From Anaeromonas frigoriresistens (GTDB taxonomy: Bacteria; Bacillota; Clostridia; Tissierellales; SIT17): a stretch of DNA of 64,000 bases. The stretch is taken from assembly GCF_016820655.1 (NCBI RefSeq), contig NZ_WSFT01000031.1:62001-126000 (forward strand), read 5' to 3'. A model generated the notes under the pieces. That model saw only the letters and a program-made list of their open reading frames with translations, searched no databases and was not told where the DNA came from. Of this stretch, positions 18,156 to 26,658 are shown piece by piece; position 1 is the stretch's first letter; each line of letters starts with the position of its first letter. Both the position numbers and the translations under genes were made by a program.

Positions 18156-20204
18156 CTACTTTAATTGTTCTTTTAAATTATCTAAATCATTAGTTGGCAT
18201 ATTACAAGTAAAATCCTCACAAATATAGGCTGTGGTTTTTCCATCTATTATTTTCTTATACTTTATGCTGGGTACTATCTCCTGTAATTTATTAGAATTA
18301 TCATTTGCCACTACTGAAATAAATGGCAAGTATTTTTCATTTATTTCTTTGATCATATCATTAAACAAATCATCCTTTTCTTTTATAGATATGACTATAG
18401 ATTTACCAGATTTTAAGTAGTACATATATGCCATTAAAAAGAAAGAATAGGCTGGTGGATTATCTTTTATTTCTGAAGAGAATTTTTTAAGCATAACCCT
18501 GAATTTTTCAGTATACCTCTCACTTTCTGCCATTTTATCTAACCTAAGCATATTTAGAGCAGCTACTGAATTTCCTGAGGGTATTGCTCCATCATATATA
18601 TCTTTAGGTCTTAGGACTAACTTTTCTCCGTCATGACCATTTATATAGAATCCTCCCTCATCCTTATCCCAGAATAATCTAAAGGATTCCTCCATTAGAT
18701 TTAGAGCCTTTTCTAAATATTCTACCTTGAATGTGGCCTCATATAGCTCTATCAATCCCCAAGTTAAAAAAGAATAATCTTCTAGATATCCTAAAAATTT
18801 AGCTTCTCCATCTCTATATCTAGCTAATAATCTTCCTTCATCATTAAATAAATTTTTATATATAAAATCTATAGCTCTTTCTGCTATTTTAATATATAGT
18901 CCATTCTCTAATATCCTACTTCCATAAGCTAGTGCTGCTATCATTAAACCATTCCATGAGGTTAATATTTTATCATCTTTATGGGGATGCACTCTTTTTT
19001 CCCTTGCATAAAATAACATATCAGTATAAGCATGAACTCTGTATTTAAACTCTTGAGATTTATCTATAATCTTAATATCTTGTTTGATTAGATTTGGAAT
19101 ACTTTTACCTTCGAAATTCCCTTTTTCTGTTATGTCATAATAATTACATACTAGATTTGCCTCTTCATCTCCTAAAATATCCTTTATCTCTTCAGGATCC
19201 CACACATAGAATTTACCTTCTTCTCCTTCAGAGTCAGCATCCTCTGCAGAGTAAAATCCCCCTTCTTCTGATGTCATATCCCTAATGATATAGGTAAATA
19301 TCTTTTCTGCTACCTCTTTATATATAGGTTTTTTAGTAGCTTGATAGCCTTCAAGATAACTAAAGGCAAGTAGAGCATTATCATATAACATCTTTTCAAA
19401 GTGAGGCACTAACCACTTTTCATCTACAGAATATCTAGAAAATCCATAGCCTATATGATCGAAGATTCCTCCTTTATACATTCCTTGTAGAGTTTTTTCC
19501 ACCATTTCTAAACTCTCTTTATCTCCTGTGTCCTTCCAATATCTTAATAATTGTAATAGATTATGGGCCATGGGAAATTTAGGTTTGTTTCCAAAGCCTC
19601 CATATTTAGGATCAAAACTTCTTTTATTATCTTCAAATATATCTTCTAAAATTGATTTATCTAGTTCTTCTCCCTCTATATCTCCTTTTGACCTATTTAA
19701 AGCTTCTATAATATTTTCACTGGACTCAATAAGTTCATTTTTCTTTTCCTTCCAAGCCTTACTTAGTTTTTCTAACACATCAAGAAGTCCTATCCTATTC
19801 ATGATACTTCTCTTTGGAAAATATGTACCGGCATAGATAGGCTTTTGTTCTGGAGTTATGAATACATTCATAGGCCATCCACCCTGACCAGTCAGTGCTT
19901 GAGTTATATTCATATAGATATTATCTAAATCTGGACGTTCTTCTCTATCTACTTTAATAGCTATAAAATCCTTATTTAAAGCCTCTGCAACTTCTTCATC
20001 TTCAAAAGACTCCCTTTCCATCACATGACACCAATGACAAGTGCTATAGCCTATAGATAAAAATATTAACTTATCCTCTTCTTTGGCCTTTTTGAAAGCC
20101 TCCTCACTCCATGGATACCAATCTACAGGATTATAGGCATGTTGAAGTAAATATGGCGACTTCTCCTTGATCAACCTATTGGGTTCTATATTATTTGTTG
20201 TCAT
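18156..20204 (-). CDS. Thioredoxin-domain protein YyaL (DUF255 / SSP411 family)
   Basis: 682 aa, full length. N-terminal DUF255 thioredoxin-like domain (about 1-165) opening with [20 protein letters not shown] and containing the CxxC site in [16 protein letters not shown]; the remainder is an (alpha/alpha)-barrel of the glucosaminidase/epimerase type. Biochemical function is not established for the family. Single gene with a terminator downstream. A short broken copy of its 5' end lies 5.4 kb away at 25647-25772. Confidence 0.92.
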   Translation of the reverse strand: MTTNNIEPNRLIKEKSPYLLQHAYNPVDWYPWSEEAFKKAKEEDKLIFLSIGYSTCHWCHVMERESFEDEEVAEALNKDFIAIKVDREERPDLDNIYMNITQALTGQGGWPMNVFITPEQKPIYAGTYFPKRSIMNRIGLLDVLEKLSKAWKEKKNELIESSENIIEALNRSKGDIEGEELDKSILEDIFEDNKRSFDPKYGGFGNKPKFPMAHNLLQLLRYWKDTGDKESLEMVEKTLQGMYKGGIFDHIGYGFSRYSVDEKWLVPHFEKMLYDNALLAFSYLEGYQATKKPIYKEVAEKIFTYIIRDMTSEEGGFYSAEDADSEGEEGKFYVWDPEEIKDILGDEEANLVCNYYDITEKGNFEGKSIPNLIKQDIKIIDKSQEFKYRVHAYTDMLFYAREKRVHPHKDDKILTSWNGLMIAALAYGSRILENGLYIKIAERAIDFIYKNLFNDEGRLLARYRDGEAKFLGYLEDYSFLTWGLIELYEATFKVEYLEKALNLMEESFRLFWDKDEGGFYINGHDGEKLVLRPKDIYDGAIPSGNSVAALNMLRLDKMAESERYTEKFRVMLKKFSSEIKDNPPAYSFFLMAYMYYLKSGKSIVISIKEKDDLFNDMIKEINEKYLPFISVVANDNSNKLQEIVPSIKYKKIIDGKTTAYICEDFTCNMPTNDLDNLKEQLK

Positions 20205-20301
20205 AGCACCACCTCCAATCTTTATTCTCTACTTTTCTATTATTTCCTATTATTGAGAATATACCCATTAAACATATTCATAAGAGTTCATACATACTCT
20301 A

Positions 20302-20850
20302 TTACAATGTTAGCTCTGCTATTTTTAAAACTTTGTTTACAATCACACCTTTAGCTTTTCTATATTCTCCTCTGTCATTTGGATATATAGATACTAATTC
20401 AATTTTACGCCTTTTATATATTTGTGCATACTTATAATTCTTAGTTAAGAAATTTTTAAATAATAAATATTCCTCATACTTTCTACTCTGACTACTCACT
20501 ATATGAATATGATGTGTTATTACTTCCCTATCTTCATCTCTTCCCTTCACAAGGAAAATACACTCGTTGTTGAGATCCCAAGAAACTTGTTCATATCCTA
20601 AAAAATTTAATAAGAATGATATTTTACTAGAATATAACTCGAATTTTTTTGATACTAACATCATATCAATTATTGGTTTTGAAGATATTCTTGGAATAGA
20701 TGTACTCCCTATATGATATATTGTAAAATTATCTAATTCAAAATGATCTTTTAATTTTTCTTTAATCAATATTTTTTCTGCTTCAAAATAGTCTTTCCAT
20801 TTATCATCATATGGTACTATTCTTAGTTCATTACTTTTTAATCCCAGCAT
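20302..20850 (-). CDS. GrpB family protein (UPF0157, nucleotidyltransferase-like)
   Basis: 182 aa. The conserved family segment IYHIGSTSIPRISSKPIIDMML (His, GSTS and the Asp pair of a nucleotidyltransferase-like fold) lies at about 44-65, and the C-terminus has KRRKIELVSIYPNDRGEYRKAKG. Family members have no firm physiological role. It lies at the edge of the small-orphan-gene zone; nothing links it functionally to its neighbours. Confidence 0.88.
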   Translation of the reverse strand: MLGLKSNELRIVPYDDKWKDYFEAEKILIKEKLKDHFELDNFTIYHIGSTSIPRISSKPIIDMMLVSKKFELYSSKISFLLNFLGYEQVSWDLNNECIFLVKGRDEDREVITHHIHIVSSQSRKYEEYLLFKNFLTKNYKYAQIYKRRKIELVSIYPNDRGEYRKAKGVIVNKVLKIAELTL

Positions 20851-21039
20851 TTAATATACCTCTCATTTAATTATAATATTTTATATCAGAAAAATTAGGC
20901 TGTGTTAGTGTAGATTGCATCCATTATTAACCCAAATTAAATTTCTCATAATATAGCTAGAATATGAGTTATGATAACCAGAAAGAGATAAAAAGTGTAT
21001 AATCTATCCAAGTAGTATCAATGCTTATGGTGCTTTCTC

Positions 21040-21073
21040 TGAGTTTGTCATAATGAACATTAAGTAAAACTCA
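21040..21073 (-). repeat. 34-bp palindromic repeat, copy A
   Basis: On the minus strand it begins TGAGTTTTACTTAATGTTCA and ends GACAAACTCA, with 7-bp complementary ends TGAGTTT/AAACTCA. It lies 45 nt downstream of the stop codon at 21118. The following minus-strand 40 nt (GAGAAAGCACC...GATACTACTTGG) also resemble the sequence after copy E. Confidence 0.85.
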
Positions 21074-21117
21074 AATTTCTTAGATTCATATAGATATTCT
21101 TGTTGTAACTGAAATTT

Positions 21118-21342
21118 TTAAGCATTTATAAGAAATATAAAATACCCTATAAACATTAATATGATTCCAAGTATCATTGAAATAATATATACTTTTTTTA
21201 TTATGTTTTCTATATTACCCTTTTTAAATTTTATCTTTTCAGAAAGAAATATATCATAAAATATAAAAATTGATACAAAAATTTTGAAAACAACTCCTAT
21301 TAACATAAAAACAATTCCCATTATTAAAATAGGGTTAATCAT
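21118..21342 (-). CDS. Small membrane protein, unknown
   Basis: 74 aa with two hydrophobic helices (about 5-30 and 48-72) joined by a basic loop KIKFKKGNIENIIKK, so both ends probably face the same side. AAGGAGG precedes the ATG. It follows the 70-aa gene by 14 nt and may be co-transcribed with it. Copy A of the 34-bp repeat follows its stop codon. I do not recognise the family. Confidence 0.6.
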   Translation of the reverse strand: MINPILIMGIVFMLIGVVFKIFVSIFIFYDIFLSEKIKFKKGNIENIIKKVYIISMILGIILMFIGYFIFLINA

Positions 21343-21356
21343 TTCAATATGCCTCC

Positions 21357-21569
21357 TTATACAAGCTTAAAATAGTATTTTATGAGAAAGGCCAGAAGTA
21401 AAAATAGAAATAAAACTATTATTTGAAATTTAGATGACTTTTTTAAAAATTCTTTTTCTTTTTTTGATTTACCATAAAAGAAATAAGTAAAATATCTAAC
21501 TCTAAATACAACAATTATAATACTCAATATGAAAAATAAGAAAAAGATAATAGCATATTTAAATCCCAC
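21357..21569 (-). CDS. Small membrane protein, unknown
   Basis: 70 aa with GTG start and GAAGTGAT upstream. Two helices (about 5-25 and 49-68) flank a Lys-rich loop SKKEKEFLKKSSKF. The topology resembles the 74-aa product encoded just downstream, suggesting a two-gene unit. No recognisable domain. Confidence 0.5.
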   Translation of the reverse strand: MGFKYAIIFFLFFILSIIIVVFRVRYFTYFFYGKSKKEKEFLKKSSKFQIIVLFLFLLLAFLIKYYFKLV

Positions 21570-21619
21570 TTTATTATCACTTCTTTCTCTATATATTAAT
21601 TTATAGCTAGAAAATCCGT

Positions 21620-21653
21620 TCAGTTTATCATAATTACTATTAAGTAAAACTCA
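21620..21653 (-). repeat. 34-bp palindromic repeat, copy B
   Basis: Minus strand: starts TGAGTTTTACTTAATAGTAA, ends GATAAACTGA. It differs from copy C at two positions. It follows the stop codon of the 177-aa gene by 70 nt and precedes the 70-aa gene. Confidence 0.85.
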
Positions 21654-21723
21654 TATTTCACTATTACAAAATAATATAAAAAATCAAGATTAAATATTAA
21701 TGCCTTTAATTAAATGAGATGAT

Positions 21724-22257
21724 CTAAGCAAAGAATGAAATAATATATATGGAACCTAATAGTAGAAAAAATAAATTTATTTTTGTAACTTTAATTTTAT
21801 CTTCATTTTTTAGAAGATAAATTGGGCTAAGATTATATGTATTTTTAATACTAATTATTTTTTTGCCGCTTTTAGTTAAATTAATAGAAAATAGATTTTC
21901 TGCTAAATTTAATTCTTTAGCAAATTTAGTTTTCGCACTTTTGATATCTACATCATTAGCATTAAACATTACAAAATTACTAAGATCCTTATACTCTTTA
22001 TTAAAATCAGGGTTAAACTTTTTAGTATCTATAAATAAAAGTGCAAACACAATAATGCTTATAAAAGATAATAAAATATATAAATAAGAAAAGTCATAAA
22101 TACGAATACTCAGTAGAAATAAAGTTCCAAGTATATAGTTGTGGGTAGTACTTAGTAATTTATTAAGATTCATTGAAGTAACTATATATTTATTATTTAA
22201 TCTTAATAATGCAAAAACAAGGTATATTATCCCCATTATGAAAATGAACCACTTCAA
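21724..22257 (-). CDS. Membrane protein, unknown
   Basis: 177 aa, TTG start behind a GGGGGG-rich ribosome site. Hydrophobic helices at about 2-18, 42-58, 60-77 and 158-175 enclose a cytosolic-looking region (80-155) rich in Lys and Asn. No family recognised. Divergent from the 158-aa gene across a 383-bp gap and followed by repeat copy B. Confidence 0.6.
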   Translation of the reverse strand: MKWFIFIMGIIYLVFALLRLNNKYIVTSMNLNKLLSTTHNYILGTLFLLSIRIYDFSYLYILLSFISIIVFALLFIDTKKFNPDFNKEYKDLSNFVMFNANDVDIKSAKTKFAKELNLAENLFSINLTKSGKKIISIKNTYNLSPIYLLKNEDKIKVTKINLFFLLLGSIYIISFFA

Positions 22258-22640
22258 TCTAATCCCCCCCTTTTTGTGTTTATAAATAATTATTGACTTG
22301 AAATATATTTGTTATATTATACCATATATTAACAATGAGAGTTTTAATATGACACATAAGGATTTTAAAATAAAGCCAAAATTTTAATACAAAAGATTAT
22401 TTAAGAATATTAATGACGCATAAAAAATCTTTTGTGTCACAACTTCATTTTTAGTACGAAACCATACATTATTTCATTTTAGAATTCGCTAATAAATAGT
22501 ATATTTAGAAAAATATTGATTATAATTAGAGGAATTTAATGCTTTCTTATAGAATTTTAGTTTATTACATAGTTGTAGAATAATTCGACATTAAAACAAT
22601 ATGGATATCTGCATAAATATAGATTTAACGGAGGTTAAAG
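22258..22640. other. Divergent AT-rich intergenic region with an inverted repeat
   Basis: 383 bp without a gene. It holds ACAAAAGATT (22389-22398) and its complement AATCTTTTGT (22426-22435), flanked by GACACATAAG and GTGTCAC-like words. Promoters for both divergent genes must lie here, but no box pair is convincing. Confidence 0.5.
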
Positions 22641-23117
22641 ATGCGAAAAGTTTATTTAGATAGAACAGAATTCACTGGAGCTATAAGTGTATTTTTAAAA
22701 GATACTGAGATTATATCAGCAGGTACAACAATTTTTTCTATGAGTGTTAATGATAGAAATGAGGAGTATCAAAGATATGCTGACGATTATGATATTAAAT
22801 TTATATTTGACGACCATATTCCATATTTAGAATTTTATACAGTTCCACAAGTAGATATTATGGCAAAAGATAGTAAAGGTGGATTTATCGGAACCATTGG
22901 CGAATCATGTGACTTAGAAAGTGATGCACCAATTTGTTATATCAATAAGGATTTGGAGTGCTTCATAATTTCTGAAAATGAAACAGATTTTCTGAGTAAT
23001 ATAGAATCATGGCAAGACAACTTGAAACCCTATGATAAAATTACCCTTTATCGTTCGAAATCAGAAGCAGAAATGAAACTTGAATTTATCGATTTGTCTC
23101 AGATAGGAATAGATTAA
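22641..23117 (+). CDS. Hypothetical soluble protein, unknown
   Basis: 158 aa, acidic and soluble with no signal peptide or helix-turn-helix. GGAGG lies 8 nt before the ATG. The composition (many Asp, Ile, Phe, Tyr) and its placement among orphan genes are reminiscent of immunity-type proteins, but no motif supports this. Followed at 84 nt by repeat copy C. Confidence 0.6.
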   Translation: MRKVYLDRTEFTGAISVFLKDTEIISAGTTIFSMSVNDRNEEYQRYADDYDIKFIFDDHIPYLEFYTVPQVDIMAKDSKGGFIGTIGESCDLESDAPICYINKDLECFIISENETDFLSNIESWQDNLKPYDKITLYRSKSEAEMKLEFIDLSQIGID

Positions 23118-23200
23118 GTAAACTATAAATTTTAAGTCATAATAAGTAAAAAATATTTATTATGTCGCATCTTTTATAAACTATGCATTATGCTCTAATC

Positions 23201-23234
23201 TGAGTTTTACTCAATAGTAATTATGATAAACTCA
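23201..23234 (+). repeat. 34-bp palindromic repeat, copy C
   Basis: Begins TGAGTTTTACTCAATAGTAA and ends GATAAACTCA, with perfect TGAGTTT/AAACTCA ends. Lies between the 158-aa and 96-aa genes. Confidence 0.85.
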
Positions 23235-23280
23235 GAGGTTCCTATGGCTAGGAAATCTCATACATGGTAAAATAAGTATA

Positions 23281-23571
23281 ATGAAAAAGGATTGTTATAA
23301 TTATATTGGATGGGATGGGGTGAACATAATCACTATATCTAAAGTATCATTAATAATACTGATAATGTTAACGGTAGTTCTATTTATATCAATAAATAAA
23401 GGAATTGAAATTTATAAAATACCTTTAACGAATATTCTAATGACTATTATGTTTATTATAGGAGCAATAGGCCTATTAAATACTAATGAAAACAATAAGA
23501 TAGGTGCTAAAATACTTTTTATAGTAGCATCATTTAACATAGTTTTCATTATTTTTATTTATATTATCTAA
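23281..23571 (+). CDS. Small membrane protein, unknown
   Basis: Up to 96 aa with three hydrophobic helices (about 20-38, 47-65, 75-95). The start is uncertain: the ATG at 23281 has no ribosome site and overlaps a TATAAT-like box, while an in-frame GTG at 23320 follows GGATGG. The latter would give about 83 aa. No family recognised. Lies between repeat copies C and D. Confidence 0.5.
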   Translation: MKKDCYNYIGWDGVNIITISKVSLIILIMLTVVLFISINKGIEIYKIPLTNILMTIMFIIGAIGLLNTNENNKIGAKILFIVASFNIVFIIFIYII

Positions 23572-23602
23572 TTAAGATATAGCTTATAGAATTATGTAGG
23601 AA

Positions 23603-23636
23603 TGAATTTTACTTAAGTACCATTATGACAAATTCA
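23603..23636 (+). repeat. 34-bp palindromic repeat, copy D
   Basis: Begins TGAATTTTACTTAAGTACCA and ends GACAAATTCA. Both arms carry compensating changes (TGAATTT/AAATTCA versus TGAGTTT/AAACTCA), which argues that the pairing is kept by selection. Confidence 0.85.
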
Positions 23637-23717
23637 GTAGATTTCATTGTTCTGGATTCTTATATATGGCTAAATGCTAAAAATAAAAGTTTGAATTAGA
23701 TATGGAGGAATTACACT

Positions 23718-23927
23718 ATGCATAAGTTAAAACTAACAAATATTATCGATATATTGATTAAAGTATTGATTGTTACTTTCATACTTTTGAGTATATGGTT
23801 TATTGGGATTAAAAATACATTATCAAACCCTGAAAGTTATGATATAAGAACATTATCATCCATTTCTGGTATGCTTCTATTTTTGATAATAATAAAATTT
23901 GTTTTTAAGAAAAATACTAATAGTTGA
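23718..23927 (+). CDS. Small membrane protein, unknown
   Basis: 69 aa with two helices (about 9-31 and 44-62) and a basic C-terminus KKNTNS. GGAGG lies 9 nt before the ATG. No recognised domain. Flanked by repeat copies D and E and closed by a terminator at 24011-24043. Confidence 0.6.
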   Translation: MHKLKLTNIIDILIKVLIVTFILLSIWFIGIKNTLSNPESYDIRTLSSISGMLLFLIIIKFVFKKNTNS

Positions 23928-23946
23928 TAAGTCTAACAGTAGTAGG

Positions 23947-23980
23947 TGAGTTTTACTTAATGTTCATTATGATAAACTTA
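23947..23980 (+). repeat. 34-bp palindromic repeat, copy E
   Basis: Begins TGAGTTTTACTTAATGTTCA and ends GATAAACTTA. Its first 26 bases equal those of copy A (opposite strand), and similarity continues about 40 nt past the repeat. Confidence 0.85.
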
Positions 23981-24010
23981 GAAAAAGCTATCTAAATATT
24001 GATATTACTA

Positions 24011-24043
24011 GGACAAAGCAGAAAATCAGATTTGTCCTTTTTT
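24011..24043 (+). terminator. Terminator after the plus-strand small genes
   Basis: GGACAAA (24011-24017) pairs with TTTGTCC (24031-24037), followed by six T. It lies just beyond repeat copy E. Confidence 0.7.
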
Positions 24044-24055
24044 ATTTTTGCTTTT

Positions 24056-24106
24056 TGAGTTTGTCATAATTAAAATTTTAGCTATGTTATGACAAATTAG
24101 AATTCA
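24056..24106. repeat. Variant of the palindromic repeat, copy F
   Basis: The half-element TGAGTTTGTCATAAT (24056-24070) is followed after 15 nt by its inverted partner TTATGACAAA (24087-24096). So two copies of the same half face each other instead of the usual two different halves. Lies downstream of the minus-strand 124-aa gene. Confidence 0.6.
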
Positions 24107-24148
24107 CATAAATCTACCTTATATAATTTTAAAAACTCCATATATAAA

Positions 24149-24523
24149 CTAAAAGTACTCTTTATTAGGTTTGCGATGAATATAAACTTGAGATGTTACT
24201 TTATAATCATGTTTGCATTTTTCAAACCATAATTGAATATCTTCTGAAAACTTCTTACTTATATATTTATTCTCTACTTCTTCTATATTTTCTAAAATTT
24301 TAAATACATTTGTATCACTATCTATTGTATTCTTTATATGATAATCTTCTAACTCTTTATAATGCTCACTTGAATAATATGGATATTTTAAAATGCCATT
24401 TTCATAAATACCTAATACATATCTTTCAGAAGAAATATTAATACATCTAATTGCCGTAGCTTCCACGTAATCTTCACATGCCTTAACCTTAACTTTTTTG
24501 CTATACTTAGGTTCCCGGTCCAT
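24149..24523 (-). CDS. Hypothetical soluble protein, unknown
   Basis: 124 aa, charged and soluble, with no transmembrane segment or known motif; contains KACEDYVEATAIRCINISSE near the N-terminus and ends HRKPNKEYF. The ATG follows GGAGGTG and seven T, and that ribosome site is embedded in a hairpin (24532-24584). It is followed by repeat copy F about 40 nt after the stop, as with the other small genes in this zone. Confidence 0.6.
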   Translation of the reverse strand: MDREPKYSKKVKVKACEDYVEATAIRCINISSERYVLGIYENGILKYPYYSSEHYKELEDYHIKNTIDSDTNVFKILENIEEVENKYISKKFSEDIQLWFEKCKHDYKVTSQVYIHRKPNKEYF

Positions 24524-24584
24524 AAAAAAACACCTCCAAGTAGATAATGTAATTTTAATTAATCACACGGTCTACTTTGGAAGT
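24524..24584 (-). promoter_or_regulatory. Leader hairpin sequestering a ribosome binding site
   Basis: On the minus strand ACTTCCAAAGTAGA (24584-24571) can pair with TCTACTTGGAGGT (24544-24532), about 13 bp with one bulge and one G-U pair. The second arm contains the GGAGG of the 124-aa gene and is followed by seven T, so the structure could act as a terminator or translational switch. Confidence 0.5.
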
Positions 24585-24610
24585 ATCATATCACACGACT
24601 CTATATTGCT

Positions 24611-25510
24611 TTATTTTGAATTTAAATAATATTCATGGCATATTGCCACAGATTCTTTTTCAAATCCTTCATTTAAATATAAGGAAACTGCATTCTCATT
24701 TTCTGCATTGACAGATAGCATTCCTTTTTGTATACCTTTTCTTTTTCCAAAATTCAATGCAACTTTTAGTAGATTTCTTCCTAACCCCTTTCCTTGGTGT
24801 TCAGGAATAACACATAGTGATGAAATAAATACATATTCAATATCATCTTCTACTTCTTTACTTGCACGAACTTGCCCTATTGGCATATTTTTATGATATA
24901 GCATTATTATACCGCCAGGTAAATGCCCATAATCTTTTTCCATTTCATTGTACATTTCAGGCGTTTTTGGCGTATCACAACCTTCAATTTTACTAAATCC
25001 TAAGTTTCTTACTTTACACCAATCTGCTTCATCCCTCCCAGCTTGAAACTCTCTTAGTTCATAACCGACAGGGAATGATGCTTGCATATCTTCTAAATCA
25101 TGGTTGATAAGCGTGTAAGAATATCTTTTAATGTCAAAATTTAAATTTTTCAATACTTCAGCCATTTTCTTATCTTCACCATCTATAAACATAAATACCT
25201 TCTGCAGTCCCTCTATATGTTTTAATGCTAAGTTTAACATTTTTTCATATGTTTCTTTATTAGATTCTATTGTATGAAAAATTCTAAAACGACCCGAGCC
25301 AGCCCTTCTATAATATGAATTAATCATTAGAGAAACTGCTCCAATAACGTTATTATTATCTAACAAAATATACGTTGGGTTTTCTTCATTAGGTTCAAAA
25401 CTTATCAAATCTTGATCATCCAAAAAAGTAATATCAAACTCATTCCTATACTTCATACAATAATTGATAAAATCTAATTTTCTTTCTGAAGTCAATTTAA
25501 TTATATTCAT
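24611..25510 (-). CDS. GNAT-family N-acetyltransferase, two-domain
   Basis: 299 aa. The N-terminal half (1-125) is a degenerate GNAT-like domain; the C-terminal half (about 140-295) is a canonical GNAT with VFISSLCVIPEHQGKGLGRNLL (acetyl-CoA loop QGKGLG) and NAENENAVSLYLNEGFE. Substrate unknown. ATG preceded by GAGGAG. A single gene in the accessory zone. Confidence 0.88.
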   Translation of the reverse strand: MNIIKLTSERKLDFINYCMKYRNEFDITFLDDQDLISFEPNEENPTYILLDNNNVIGAVSLMINSYYRRAGSGRFRIFHTIESNKETYEKMLNLALKHIEGLQKVFMFIDGEDKKMAEVLKNLNFDIKRYSYTLINHDLEDMQASFPVGYELREFQAGRDEADWCKVRNLGFSKIEGCDTPKTPEMYNEMEKDYGHLPGGIIMLYHKNMPIGQVRASKEVEDDIEYVFISSLCVIPEHQGKGLGRNLLKVALNFGKRKGIQKGMLSVNAENENAVSLYLNEGFEKESVAICHEYYLNSK

Positions 25511-25646
25511 AATATCTCCTCTTAAATCTTATAATATATCTCAATTATATAATTTATTACCATGTATTGTAAATAAATATATCAGTATAAGGTATAAGAA
25601 TAATCTGTTTCAATATAATAATAGATTCTATTATTCGGAAAAAACC

Positions 25647-25772
25647 TTAGAATATCAACTTATCCTCTTCTTTAGCCTTTTTGAAAACCTCCTCACTCCA
25701 TGGATACCAGTCTACTGGATTATAGGCATGTTGTAAAAGGTAAGGAGATTTTTCATTAATTAATCTATCAGA
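25647..25772 (-). pseudogene. Truncated duplicate of the yyaL 5' end
   Basis: Minus-strand reading [20 protein letters not shown], then [21 protein letters not shown], then a stop. It matches residues about 8-47 of the YyaL protein encoded at 18156-20204 with very few changes, and the DNA is also nearly identical. No start codon or remainder of the gene is present, so it is a fragment from a duplication or a second yyaL gene. Confidence 0.85.
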
Positions 25773-25891
25773 TAATATTACTGATAGCTTTTTACTTTCC
25801 TAATCTGTTATATTGTAAAAAAGTATGATATTCTAATTCTATTATTGATAAAAATAAAACAAAAAACTAAAGATATATAGGGGGGTTAATT

Positions 25892-26641
25892 ATGTTAGGT
25901 TTTAATGTATTAATGTACCATGAGATAGTTCATAAACAGGACTTTGATTATAATGAGTATAAAGGAATTAAAGTTCAACAAGATTACCAAGATGTTTTAC
26001 CACCAGTTTTATTTGCTTACTTAGAAGAATTTGAAAAACAAATTAAGTATTTATTTGATGAAGGGTATGTAACATTGACATTAAAGGATGTTATAGACTT
26101 CTATTATAATGATAAGAATTTACTTGAAAAATCAGTGTTATTAACCTTTGATGATATGTATAAGTCCATCCTTACTAGAGTTTATCCTATATTAAAAAAA
26201 TATAATTTCCATGCAATAGGTTTTGTAGTAAAAGATTGGATTTTTGATGAAAAACAGGATAACTCCAAAACCAAGTCAGTATGTTTATCAAAAGAAGAAC
26301 TTGAACAAATGAGGGATGTTTTTGAGTATGCTAATCACACAAAATCTTTACATACAAGAATGGATGGACGAGCTGCTCTTGAAACTATAGATAAGATTTC
26401 TTTTTTAAAAGATCTTAGATCTTGTGAAGAATTTGTTAGTACCAAAAATGCTTTTGCCTATCCTTTTGGAGTTTACACTGATGAAAATATAGATTGGTTA
26501 AAAGAAGAAGGATTTATGCTAGCATTTACCTCAGAAGAAGGGAAAAACACTAAAGAGACTAACCCTTATAAACTACATAGGGATGGTATTTTATTAAACT
26601 ATAATTTAGAGAAATTTAAGTCTATATTAAATTATAACTAA
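25892..26641 (+). CDS. Polysaccharide deacetylase family protein
   Basis: 249 aa, no signal peptide. NodB-type fold: LMYHEIVH at residues 6-13, motif 1 LLTFDDMYKSI (metal-binding Asp), motif 2 YANHTKSLHTRM (the His pair, with one residue more than the usual HxxxH spacing), FAYPFGVYTDENIDWLKEEGF late in the domain. It starts a four-gene unit with the importer genes that follow at 17 nt, a pairing seen in some nucleobase/thiamine-precursor-like loci. The substrate is not known. Confidence 0.85.
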   Translation: MLGFNVLMYHEIVHKQDFDYNEYKGIKVQQDYQDVLPPVLFAYLEEFEKQIKYLFDEGYVTLTLKDVIDFYYNDKNLLEKSVLLTFDDMYKSILTRVYPILKKYNFHAIGFVVKDWIFDEKQDNSKTKSVCLSKEELEQMRDVFEYANHTKSLHTRMDGRAALETIDKISFLKDLRSCEEFVSTKNAFAYPFGVYTDENIDWLKEEGFMLAFTSEEGKNTKETNPYKLHRDGILLNYNLEKFKSILNYN

Positions 26642-26658
26642 TTAATGGAGGGATAACT

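Noticed and set aside
21040-24106. CRISPR array formed by the 34-bp repeats
   Set aside because: Copies change orientation, are spaced by 300-1500 bp with genes between them, and are imperfectly palindromic; there are no uniform spacers and no cas genes.
21040-24106. Integron attC sites as explanation for the 34-bp repeats
   Set aside because: No GTTRRRY/RYYYAAC core pair is present in these repeats, unlike the two sites at 41.4 and 42.4 kb.
25800-25891. TPP riboswitch upstream of the importer operon
   Set aside because: The importer resembles ThiXYZ, so it was looked for, but neither CTGAGA nor ACCTGA-type THI motifs are present.
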